Under the pieces are notes generated by a model, which worked only from the letters and a program-made list of their open reading frames with translations, had not been told where the DNA came from and ran no database searches. Source: an uncultured Bacteroidales bacterium (lineage in GTDB: Bacteria > Bacteroidota > Bacteroidia > Bacteroidales > P3). Taken from it: DNA of 64,000 nucleotides. Shown piece after piece: positions 53,040 to 61,060 of this stretch. Made by a program: the position numbers and the translations under genes. Position 1 is the stretch's first letter. Each line of letters opens with the position of its first letter. The stretch lies in contig ONFR01000002.1 in the NCBI GenBank assembly GCA_900317125.1, forward strand, positions 124,001-188,000. Reading direction: 5' to 3'.

Positions 53040-54260
53040 ATGAAGATATTGGTTGTATTGCCCCGATTCCCATACCCCCTTGAGAAAGGCGACAAGCTGC
53101 GCGCCTATCATCAAATCAAGGAGTTGGCCAAACATAATGAGGTATACCTTTTCTGCGTGTCGCATACCAAGGTGTTGCCTGAACATATCGAGCAGCTGAA
53201 ACCTTTCTGCCGCGACATCAGGGTGGTGCATTCCCCACGCCTGGTCAATTACAAGAATGTTGTGCGGAACTACCTGTACACCAAGTCGCTGCAGATAGGC
53301 TACTGGGATTCGCTCAAGGCCCGTCGCAGCTACAAGAAGTTCGAACGGCAGGTGATGCCCGATGTGCTTTACAGCCAGATGGTGCGTACGATGACACTGG
53401 TGAGCCGCTCGCCGATTCCAAAGGTGATGGACTTTCAGGATGCCCTGTCGATGAATACCGAACGGCGCATGGACCAGTCGCACGGGCTGTGGCATTATAT
53501 CCTCCATTTCGAGTTCAAGATGCTGCGCTCAACGGAGTATAACTCGTTCAGGATTTTCGATGCCCTCACCATCATCTCCGAGACCGACAGCGAGGCCATC
53601 CCTCATCGCAAGAACGGCGACATACATATTATCCCCAACGGGGTTGATTTCGAGTATTTCCACCCCATCGACTGCGAAAAGAAATACGACATCGTGTTCT
53701 GCGGCAATATGCGCTACGAGCCTAATGTGCATGCCTCGCGGTACTTGGTGGACCAGGTGATGCCGCTGGTGTGGAAGGAGTTCCCGAATGCCACGCTGTT
53801 GCTGGCAGGTGCCTACCCCAAACACAAGGTCAGCCAGTTGGCCAGCGAGCGGGTGACGGTGTCGGGCTATGTGGACGACATCCGCCAGAGCTATGCATCG
53901 GCACGCATTTTCGCCGCCCCCATGCAGACGGGGTCGGGACTGCAGAACAAGCTGCTGGAGGCTATGGCTATGGGGTTGCCTTGCGTCACCACCCCCTTGG
54001 CTAACGACTCCCTACGCGCTGAAGAGGGTCGTGAAATACTGGTGGGGAATTCTCCACAGCAGATTGCCGGACACATCATCTCTTTGCTGCGCGACCCGTC
54101 CATGCGCGAAACACTGGCTGCAAACGGCAATGCCTTTGTGCAGAACAACTACAGCTGGGAGGTTGCAGGAGAAAAACTGGAAGAGGTGTTGCAGAATGTG
54201 GTCAGCGCAGGCGTCAGCAAAGTGGCCTACGAACGGAATAACCGTGACAAGAATGGGTGA
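53040..54260 (+). CDS. GT4-family glycosyltransferase
   Basis: 406 residues. The N-terminal Rossmann domain begins MKILVVLPRFPYPLEKGDKLRAYHQI, as in the sugar transferases of the exosortase/PEP-CTERM-associated type. The C-terminal domain has HIIPNGVDFEYFHP, IVFCGNMRYEPN, the MQTGSGLQNKLLEAMAMGLPCVTT region, whose acidic residues hold the nucleotide sugar, and a C-terminal helix. It should transfer a sugar to a surface polysaccharide or glycolipid in the cytoplasm. It lies alone between parC and hflX, so the acceptor cannot be named. Confidence 0.88.
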   Translation: MKILVVLPRFPYPLEKGDKLRAYHQIKELAKHNEVYLFCVSHTKVLPEHIEQLKPFCRDIRVVHSPRLVNYKNVVRNYLYTKSLQIGYWDSLKARRSYKKFERQVMPDVLYSQMVRTMTLVSRSPIPKVMDFQDALSMNTERRMDQSHGLWHYILHFEFKMLRSTEYNSFRIFDALTIISETDSEAIPHRKNGDIHIIPNGVDFEYFHPIDCEKKYDIVFCGNMRYEPNVHASRYLVDQVMPLVWKEFPNATLLLAGAYPKHKVSQLASERVTVSGYVDDIRQSYASARIFAAPMQTGSGLQNKLLEAMAMGLPCVTTPLANDSLRAEEGREILVGNSPQQIAGHIISLLRDPSMRETLAANGNAFVQNNYSWEVAGEKLEEVLQNVVSAGVSKVAYERNNRDKNG

Positions 54261-54310
54261 TGGCTATGCTGGTATCACTTGTGCATTAACCTATTGGCAC
54301 TTTCATACAC

Positions 54311-55627
54311 ATGGGTTGGAAACCGAATAATCACGGCAAATGGAAGAGCCCCACGGGTGCGTGGGAGGCTGAGGGGTTGCCTAAGAAACGACCTACACCG
54401 CAGGAACGGAACACGTTCAGCACCGAGGAGGTGCCGGAGAAGGCTATCCTGGTGAGTGTGTGCAGCAGCGGCACCACGATGGAACGGACACAGGAGTGTC
54501 TGAATGAGTTGGCTTTCCTGCTCGACACTGCCGGCGGTATCCCTGTGAAACAGGTGATTCAGAAACTGGAACGCCCCGACACACGTACCTACGTGGGTAG
54601 CGGTAAGCTGGAGGAGATTAAGGAATACAAGAACGCGTTGGATGTCGACTTCCTGGTATTCGACGACGAGCTGTCGCCGGCACAGCTGCGCAACTTGGAA
54701 CGCGAGTTCGAGTGCCGTATTCTGGATCGTACCACATTGATTCTGGACATCTTTGCCAAGCGCGCCCGAACCAGCATCGCCAAGACACAGGTGGAGCTGG
54801 CGCAGTTGCAGTATATGCTGCCCCGTTTGACCCGCATGTGGACGCACCTCGAGCGGCAGCGCGGTGGCATCGGTATGCGTGGCCCCGGCGAGACGCAGAT
54901 AGAGACCGACCGCCGACTGATTACCGAGAAGATTGCCCTGCTGAAAGAGAAACTAAAAGACATAGACAAGCAGAAGGTGCAGCAGCGCAAGAACCGCGAG
55001 GCGCTGGTGCGTGTGGCATTGGTGGGATACACCAATGTGGGCAAGTCGACACTGATGAACCTGCTGAGCAAGAGCGAGGTGTTTGCCGAGAACAAGCTCT
55101 TCGCCACGCTGGACACCACAGTGCGTAAGGTGGTGCTGGGCAATCTGCCCTTCCTGCTCACCGACACGGTGGGGTTTATCCGCAAGCTGCCCCACGGACT
55201 GGTGGAGTCGTTTAAATCGACGCTGGACGAGGTGTGTGAGGCGGACCTGCTGATGCACATTGTCGATATTTCCCATCCCGACTACGAGGAGCAAATCAAC
55301 GCTGTGAATCGCACATTGGAGGAGATTGGAGCCAACAACAAACCCACCATCCTTGTATTCAACAAGATTGACGCCTATACCTTTATTGAGAAAGAAGAGG
55401 ACGACCTGACGCCCATGACCAAGGCCAACTGGACGCTTGAGATGCTGCAGGACAGCTGGATGGCCAAGTCCGGTGTCCGGACTGACAATAACGGTGGCGA
55501 CACCCTGCATACTCTCTTCATCAGTGCTGCCAACCGCGATAATATCGACGAGCTGCGGAATGTGATGTACGAGGAGGTGAAAAAAATCCACGCAGTGAGG
55601 TATCCTTACAATAACTTCTTGTACTGA
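54311..55627 (+). CDS. hflX: Ribosome-associated GTPase HflX
   Basis: 438 residues. After an N-terminal extension of about 45 residues, the HflX domain has ILVSVCSSGTTMERTQECLNELAFL, the TYVGSGKLEEI motif and the long helical GGIGMRGPGETQIETDRRLI. The GTPase domain has GYTNVGKST (G1), DTVGFIRKLPHGLVESFKSTL (G3 and switch) and NKID (G4). HflX splits stalled or hibernating 70S ribosomes. It is monocistronic. Confidence 0.96.
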   Translation: MGWKPNNHGKWKSPTGAWEAEGLPKKRPTPQERNTFSTEEVPEKAILVSVCSSGTTMERTQECLNELAFLLDTAGGIPVKQVIQKLERPDTRTYVGSGKLEEIKEYKNALDVDFLVFDDELSPAQLRNLEREFECRILDRTTLILDIFAKRARTSIAKTQVELAQLQYMLPRLTRMWTHLERQRGGIGMRGPGETQIETDRRLITEKIALLKEKLKDIDKQKVQQRKNREALVRVALVGYTNVGKSTLMNLLSKSEVFAENKLFATLDTTVRKVVLGNLPFLLTDTVGFIRKLPHGLVESFKSTLDEVCEADLLMHIVDISHPDYEEQINAVNRTLEEIGANNKPTILVFNKIDAYTFIEKEEDDLTPMTKANWTLEMLQDSWMAKSGVRTDNNGGDTLHTLFISAANRDNIDELRNVMYEEVKKIHAVRYPYNNFLY

Positions 55628-55658
55628 AAAAGATTATTAATCAAAAAAAAGTATAAAT

Positions 55659-56567
55659 ATGAAGAGGTTAAGTAAATCTATGGTGGTCTGTTTTATGGCT
55701 GCCGTTATGATAATGACAGTGGGCTGTCAAAAAGAAGAAATTACTCCTATTATCCCTGATTCTCCTATTATCCCTGATTCTCCTATTATCCCTGATGGAG
55801 CGTTGCCAGGCCTATTCTCGGTAAGTGCAACGAAGCAAGTGTTTTTCTCGCAGGGCAACCTGCAGTACCAAGCAAGCACCAATACTTGGCGATTTGCTGA
55901 ACACCAGTATGACTATGTAGGTACACAAACATCCGATGGTTTTGGATATTACGGAGGTAATGTCAGCGGAAGTGATAACCGCTATATCAGCTCCACCTAT
56001 GGTGGTTGGATAGACCTCTTTGGATGGGGCACTGGCAGCAATCCAACCCTATCCTCCGTCGATGGGGACTATGGTGCCTTCGTGGACTGGGGCTGCAACC
56101 CTATCAGCAACGGAGGAAATACCAACAACCTATGGCGCACTTTGACAAAATCTGAGTGGGACTATCTTTTCAACAGTCGCACCGATGCCTCATCTAAATG
56201 TGGTACTGGCAACATTAACGGTGTGGGCGGGCTGATTATACTTCCCGACAGTTGGACACTGCCTTCGGAGTGTTCGTTCGCTTCAGGATTCGCCACTATT
56301 AATCCTAACACCCATCCTGACTGGACACACAACAGCTACACTCTCGCACAGTGGGCGCAGATGGAGGCAGCTGGTGCAGTATTCCTGCCTGCGGCGGGCT
56401 ACCGCAACGGCACGCGTGTCAACAATGCGGGCTTCGGCCACTATTGGTCTTCCACGCCCCTCAAGGACGTTGCGTACTACATGATCTTCAGCAGCTACGA
56501 TCTCAAAGCGACGAAGTTTTACAATCGCAACTACGGGTTCTCTGTACGCCTCGTTCGGGATAAATAA
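55659..56567 (+). CDS. FISUMP-like surface lipoprotein (paralog 2 of 3)
   Basis: 302 residues with a lipobox (MTVGCQKEE, Cys22), then a Pro/Asp linker in which PIIPDS occurs twice and PIIPDG once. The domain has LFSVSATKQVFFSQGNLQYQ, WIDLFGWGTG, WRTLTKSEWDYLF, GLIILPDSW, GAVFLPAAGYR, YWSSTP and GFSVRLV. It is about 75% identical by eye to the next gene, except at loop positions near the C-terminus. FISUMP-like domains are C-type-lectin-like and include known targets of diversity-generating retroelements, but no reverse transcriptase is in this window. A surface ligand-binding role is inferred. Confidence 0.75.
   Translation: MKRLSKSMVVCFMAAVMIMTVGCQKEEITPIIPDSPIIPDSPIIPDGALPGLFSVSATKQVFFSQGNLQYQASTNTWRFAEHQYDYVGTQTSDGFGYYGGNVSGSDNRYISSTYGGWIDLFGWGTGSNPTLSSVDGDYGAFVDWGCNPISNGGNTNNLWRTLTKSEWDYLFNSRTDASSKCGTGNINGVGGLIILPDSWTLPSECSFASGFATINPNTHPDWTHNSYTLAQWAQMEAAGAVFLPAAGYRNGTRVNNAGFGHYWSSTPLKDVAYYMIFSSYDLKATKFYNRNYGFSVRLVRDK
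55746..55796 (+). repeat. 18-bp tandem repeat encoding PIIPDS
   Basis: Two full and one partial copies of cctattatccctgattct in frame, directly after the lipobox. The neighbouring paralog has only one unit. Confidence 0.85.
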
Positions 56568-56634
56568 GAAACATATTAATTTTGTCGGAGGCATGGGAAT
56601 CCCAATCCTAACTATATTTAAAAATAGTATAAAT

Positions 56635-57498
56635 ATGAAGAGATTAAGTAAATTAATGATGGTCTGTTTTATGGCTGCCGTTATGATGATGTCCGTAGGT
56701 TGTGATAAAGAATCTATTTCTCCTATTATCCCTGATGGAGCTTTACCTGGTCTGTTCTCGGTGAGTGCAACGAAACAGGTACATTTCTCGCAGGGCAACC
56801 TGCAGTACCAAGCAAGCACCAATACTTGGCGATTTGCCGAACACCAGTATGACTATGTAGGTACACAAACAGCCGACGAACGTGGGAATTATGGAGGTAA
56901 TGTCAGCGGAAGTGATAACCGTAGTATCAGCTCTACCTATAGTGGTTGGATAGACCTCTTCGGTTGGGGCACGGGCAGCAATCCAACCCTATCCTCCACC
57001 AGCTATATGGACTATGGCACCTTCGTGGACTGGGGTAGCAACCCCATTAGCAACGGCGGAAATACCGTCAACCAATGGCGTACACTCACCATTGCCGAAT
57101 GGAATTACCTGCTAAATACCCGCACCGATGCCTCATCCAAACGTGGTACTGGCAACATTAACGGTGTAGGCGGGCTGATTATACTTCCCGACAGTTGGAC
57201 ACTGCCTTCGGGGTGTTCGTTCACTTCAGGATTCACCACTTATGATTGGGCACACAACAGCTACACTCTCGCAAAGTGGGCGCAGATGGAGGCAGCTGGT
57301 GCAGTATTCCTGCCTGCGGCGGGCTACCGCTACGGCACGAATGACAACTATGTGGGCAACCTCGGCAACTATTGGTCGTCCACGCCCTTCAATGAGAGCA
57401 GCGCGTACTACATGTACTTCTACAGCAACGATCTCAACGTGATATTCAGCAATTTTCGCGGCTACGGGTTTTCTGTACGCCCCGTTCTGGATTATTAA
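56635..57498 (+). CDS. FISUMP-like surface lipoprotein (paralog 3 of 3)
   Basis: 287 residues from the ATG at 56635, chosen because the signal peptide and the 20 bases before it (aatagtataaatatgaag) match the neighbouring paralog. Lipobox MSVGCDKES. Same motifs as the gene at 55659 (HFSQGNLQYQASTNTWRFAE, WIDLFGWGTG, WRTLTIAEWNYLL, GLIILPDSW, GAVFLPAAGYR, YWSSTPFNES, GFSVRPV). Long stretches of DNA are identical or nearly so between the two, and differences cluster in loops. It is a recent tandem duplicate, followed by a terminator shared with uvrC. Confidence 0.75.
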   Translation: MKRLSKLMMVCFMAAVMMMSVGCDKESISPIIPDGALPGLFSVSATKQVHFSQGNLQYQASTNTWRFAEHQYDYVGTQTADERGNYGGNVSGSDNRSISSTYSGWIDLFGWGTGSNPTLSSTSYMDYGTFVDWGSNPISNGGNTVNQWRTLTIAEWNYLLNTRTDASSKRGTGNINGVGGLIILPDSWTLPSGCSFTSGFTTYDWAHNSYTLAKWAQMEAAGAVFLPAAGYRYGTNDNYVGNLGNYWSSTPFNESSAYYMYFYSNDLNVIFSNFRGYGFSVRPVLDY

Positions 57499-57556
57499 TT
57501 TATTAAAACGTTAAACCTTGTTGCAGGCAGTCTCCGCCGCCCGCAACTAAAATAAA

Positions 57557-57590
57557 GAGCCCTTGCCATCGAGGCAGGGGCTTTCTTTTA
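57557..57590. terminator. Bidirectional terminator between convergent genes
   Basis: Ten-base perfect stem agcccttgcc / ggcaggggct (57558-57567 with 57573-57582) and tttctttta after it. It sits between the tandem lipoproteins (plus) and uvrC (minus). Confidence 0.85.
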
Positions 57591-57668
57591 TATAAAGTTG
57601 GAGATTGGAAAAAAATGTGTATTCGGCTCAAATTGGGATTGTATATGTGAGTTGTTGTTTTGTAAGGA

Positions 57669-59489
57669 TCACTGCTGTGTGGCGAAATAGGCGAGGATGG
57701 CTTTGGCTTTGGCGGGGCCTACCACTTTGGCGAGGTCGGCTTCGGTCTGTAGGCGCACCTCTTTCACGCTGCCGAATTTCAGGAGCAGGTCGCGGGCGGT
57801 CTTGTCGCCGATGCCGGGGATGTCGGTGAGGGCGGTGCGGAAGGTGCCTTTGCTGCGCTTGTCTTTGTGGAAAGTGATGGCGAAACGGTGCACTTCGTTC
57901 TGTATCTGTTCCAGCAGGTGGAAGAGGGGGTCGGTGGGTTTGAGACCGACGACTTGCGGCGGGAAGCCATAGAGGAGTTCGGAGGTGTGGTGACGGTCGT
58001 CCTTGGCAAGGCCGGCGATGGGGATGTCGAGGTGCAGCTGGTCTTGGATTACCTGTCGTGCCACTTCCATCTGTCCTGCACCGCCATCGACAACCAGCAG
58101 TTGTGGCATGGGGCTTCCCTCGTCGGAGAGACGTTTATAACGTCTAAAGATGACCTCTGCCATAGAGGCGTAGTCGTCGGGGCCTTCGACTGTCTTGATG
58201 TTGAATTTGCGGTATTCCTTACGGTTAGGCTTGCCGTTGGTGAAGCGCACCATAGCGGCCACGGGGTAGGCTCCTTGTATGTTGGAGTTATCGAAGCACT
58301 CGATGTTGACTGGCAGCATCGGCAGAGCCAAAGCCTTCTGTATGCGTTCCAGCAGGTGCTGGTGCTTGCGCTGAGGCTCACCCTCGTCGGGATTGACCAA
58401 GGCCCGTTGGTGGCGGCATTGCAGCTGGTAGGCCTTGACGTTGCGCATGGATAGTTCGAGCAGCTGGAGGCGGTCGCCTCGTGTGGGGACGGTCTGTTTG
58501 AGATATTCTTCAGGCAGGTCGGCGACGTGGATGGGCAGCACCACCTCGCGGGCGGTGCTCTCGGTGCGCTCGTGCAGTGCGGGGATAACGGTGGAGAGAA
58601 TCTCCTCGTCGGTCTCGTCGAGCTGCTTGCGTATCTCGTGGGAGAAGCTGTAGATGATGCTACCGTTCTTGATACGCATCATGTGGACGTAGGCATATTT
58701 TTCGTCGGACAAGATGCCGAACACGTCTACATCCTTCACACTGGTGTTGACCACCGTGGAGCGGCTTTGGTATTCCTCGAGGCGGCGGATGCGTCGCTTG
58801 ACCATCTCGGCCTCCTCAAAGCGCAGCTGGTCGGCGAGCGAGAGCATCTCGTGCTTCATCTCCTCCACAATGTCGGAGAAGTTGCCTTTCAGAATATTGC
58901 GGATGCCGTTGATGTCGGCCATATACTCCTCGTGGGTTTGCAATCCCGCGCAAGGGGCTTTGCAGAGGCCTATCTGGTGTTTGATGCATGGGCGCTTCTG
59001 CATCTTGTTGCATTTGCGGTAGGAGAAGAGGTTGTCGATGATGTCCTGTAGTTCGCGCAGGATGCGCTGGTTGGGGTAGGGGCCGAAGTATTGGCCTTTG
59101 AGATTGTGGTTGCGGGTGAAGAGCAGGCGTGGGTATTCCTCGTCGGTGATGCAAAGGTAGGGATAGGACTTGTCGTCCTTGAGCATGCTGTTGTAGCGGG
59201 GCTGGTAGCGTTTGATGAGGTTGTTCTCCAGCAGCAGGGCGTCGACCTCGGTAGCCACCACCGTGACGCGGATGTCGTAGATGTGGCGCACCAGCATCTT
59301 GATTTTGGCGCTCTTGTCCTCGTAGTGGGAGAAGTAGGAGCTGACGCGCCGCTGCAGGTTGCGGGCCTTGCCCACATAAATAACCGTCCCCGACTCGTCG
59401 AGGTGTTGGTACACACCGGGATTCTCGGGGATGGTCTTCAACCGCAGGGCGATACGGTCGATATGCTTGTTGATTGAGCGGTCAATCAT
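57669..59489 (-). CDS. uvrC: Excinuclease ABC subunit C
   Basis: 606 residues. The N-terminal GIY-YIG domain has NPGVYQHLDESGTVIYVGKA (a GVY variant in the first strand) and the catalytic arginine region of RVSSYF. A cysteine-rich part (CNKMQKRPCIKHQIGLCKAPC), a UVR motif (about 200-235), the RNase H-like C-terminal nuclease domain with ECFDNSNIQG and VVDGGAGQM, and a terminal helix-hairpin-helix pair follow. It makes both incisions in nucleotide excision repair with UvrAB. It starts directly after the gldH-like gene. Confidence 0.97.
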   Translation of the reverse strand: MIDRSINKHIDRIALRLKTIPENPGVYQHLDESGTVIYVGKARNLQRRVSSYFSHYEDKSAKIKMLVRHIYDIRVTVVATEVDALLLENNLIKRYQPRYNSMLKDDKSYPYLCITDEEYPRLLFTRNHNLKGQYFGPYPNQRILRELQDIIDNLFSYRKCNKMQKRPCIKHQIGLCKAPCAGLQTHEEYMADINGIRNILKGNFSDIVEEMKHEMLSLADQLRFEEAEMVKRRIRRLEEYQSRSTVVNTSVKDVDVFGILSDEKYAYVHMMRIKNGSIIYSFSHEIRKQLDETDEEILSTVIPALHERTESTAREVVLPIHVADLPEEYLKQTVPTRGDRLQLLELSMRNVKAYQLQCRHQRALVNPDEGEPQRKHQHLLERIQKALALPMLPVNIECFDNSNIQGAYPVAAMVRFTNGKPNRKEYRKFNIKTVEGPDDYASMAEVIFRRYKRLSDEGSPMPQLLVVDGGAGQMEVARQVIQDQLHLDIPIAGLAKDDRHHTSELLYGFPPQVVGLKPTDPLFHLLEQIQNEVHRFAITFHKDKRSKGTFRTALTDIPGIGDKTARDLLLKFGSVKEVRLQTEADLAKVVGPAKAKAILAYFATQQ

Positions 59490-59990
59490 TTATTCAGGGT
59501 ATTCCAGTTTGGCCTTTTCCACTTTGAAATGGAGAGCCATGATGCCGTGGATCTCGTATTTATTGGTTCGTTGGCTCAGGTTCACTGAATGATGCCCGGG
59601 GGTGTTGAAGAAGTAGAACTGGCGCACGGTCTGAGTGACGGTCATGGTGCCGTCGTCGTTGAAGTGGCCTACCCATTTGTTATCCACATTGCGGAGGATG
59701 AGGGTGCTGAAGAGGGTACGCTTCTCGGTGTTGGGGCTCTCCATCTCGAGCATGATGGGGATGGAAGGCTGGTGGTAGCGCGAGGTGTCCACCGTCACGC
59801 TGACAGTGAAGTTGTAGCAGTCCTCGGAATTGGGGGCTTCGATGTCATAGTGTTCGGGGGTGAAACGCATCCAGGTGTCGTTCTGGAAGGTGCGCGTCTC
59901 GTCGAGGAGAATCTTAGGGCCGCAGGACGTGAGTGCCAGGATGAAGAAGGCGCAGACGGCTGCTGCAAGTGTGAAGGGTGCTTTTTTCAT
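59490..59990 (-). CDS. gldH: GldH-like lipoprotein
   Basis: 166 residues from the methionine at 59990 (the frame extends back into asd; rejected). Lipobox ILALTSCGPK. The body is a beta-sandwich with FQNDTWMRFTPEHYDIEAPNS, IMLEMESPNTEKRTLFSTLIL and FYFFNTPGHHSVNLSQRTNKYEIHGIMALHFKVEKA, matching the layout of GldH, an envelope lipoprotein needed for gliding and T9SS function in Flavobacterium and conserved in non-gliding Bacteroidales. The assignment rests on this pattern and should be treated as likely, not certain. It is in a minus-strand run CHU_C protein - asd - gldH - uvrC with tiny gaps. Confidence 0.6.
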   Translation of the reverse strand: MKKAPFTLAAAVCAFFILALTSCGPKILLDETRTFQNDTWMRFTPEHYDIEAPNSEDCYNFTVSVTVDTSRYHQPSIPIMLEMESPNTEKRTLFSTLILRNVDNKWVGHFNDDGTMTVTQTVRQFYFFNTPGHHSVNLSQRTNKYEIHGIMALHFKVEKAKLEYPE

Positions 59991-60006
59991 GTTGTGGACG
60001 AAGGGG

Positions 60007-61047
60007 TTATTTGGTTGTAAGGGATTCGAGAATCTGGATGGCATTGGTGGCGGCACCTTTGCGGAGGTTGTCGGACACAATCCACAGATTGAGGGTGCGA
60101 GGCTGTGAGGGGTCGCGACGGACGCGTCCCACAAACACCTCGTCGTGGTGATGGGCCATGACCGGGGTGGGGTAGATGTTGTGGGATGGGTCGTCGTAGA
60201 GAATGACCCCGGGGGTCTCGGCAATCAGTCTGTTCACCTCCTCGAGGTTAAACTCCTGATGGAATTCCACATTGGCCGACTCGCTGTGGCCGCCCACCAC
60301 AGGCACGCGTGCCACGGTGGCGCTGACCATGATACTGGGGTCTCCCAGTATCTTGCGGCTTTCGTTCACCAGCTTCTCCTCCTCGGTGGTGTATCCGTCA
60401 GGCAGGAAATCGCCGCCGTGGGGGAACAGGTTGCGGAAAATCTGGCAAGGGTAGGCGGGTTGGTATCCCTCGCCCAACTCCTGCTCCATGGCGGGACGCA
60501 GTGCCGAGCTGGCCACCTCGTGGCGGAAGAAATAGTCCTCCTCGGCTTCAAGCTGGCGCACGGCTTTGATGCCTGTGCCGGTGATGCTCTGATAGGTGGA
60601 AATGACCATGCGGCGGATGCCGTAGCGGCGGTGGAGCCTGGAGATAGCCAGCACCAACTGGATGGTGGAGCAGTTGGGGTTGGCGATGATGCGCGTGTCT
60701 GGCGTGACAGTGTCGATGTTGATTTCCGGCACCACAAGGGGTACGTCGTCGTGCATACGCCAGCAGGACGAGTTGTCAATCACGGTGCACCCCACTGCGG
60801 CGAACTGCGGTGCATATTGGCGCGAGGTGGAAGCCCCCGCCGAGAATACGGCATAGTCCGGCTTGGCCTTGATGGCATCTTCCACACTCATCACCGTCAG
60901 TTTCCGTCCGGCAAAATCAATCTCTTTGCCTACCGACTTGGGCGAAGCGGCGGCAAGTATTTCACAGTCGGCGAAGCCACGTTCCTGCAGCACTTGCAGC
61001 ATCACGCCTCCCACCAGTCCGGTGGCACCGACAACAGCTATTTTCAT
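60007..61047 (-). CDS. asd: Aspartate-semialdehyde dehydrogenase
   Basis: 346 residues. The NADP-binding start is MKIAVVGATGLVGGVMLQVL, followed by FSAGASTSRQYAP, the catalytic cysteine in IANPNCSTIQLV, and the catalytic histidine in VPVVGGHSESANVEF. It reduces aspartyl phosphate to aspartate semialdehyde, the branch point for lysine/diaminopimelate, threonine and methionine. It lies 16 bases upstream of the gldH-like gene on the minus strand, with no metabolic neighbours. Confidence 0.96.
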   Translation of the reverse strand: MKIAVVGATGLVGGVMLQVLQERGFADCEILAAASPKSVGKEIDFAGRKLTVMSVEDAIKAKPDYAVFSAGASTSRQYAPQFAAVGCTVIDNSSCWRMHDDVPLVVPEINIDTVTPDTRIIANPNCSTIQLVLAISRLHRRYGIRRMVISTYQSITGTGIKAVRQLEAEEDYFFRHEVASSALRPAMEQELGEGYQPAYPCQIFRNLFPHGGDFLPDGYTTEEEKLVNESRKILGDPSIMVSATVARVPVVGGHSESANVEFHQEFNLEEVNRLIAETPGVILYDDPSHNIYPTPVMAHHHDEVFVGRVRRDPSQPRTLNLWIVSDNLRKGAATNAIQILESLTTK

Positions 61048-61060
61048 CTTATTCGTGTTT

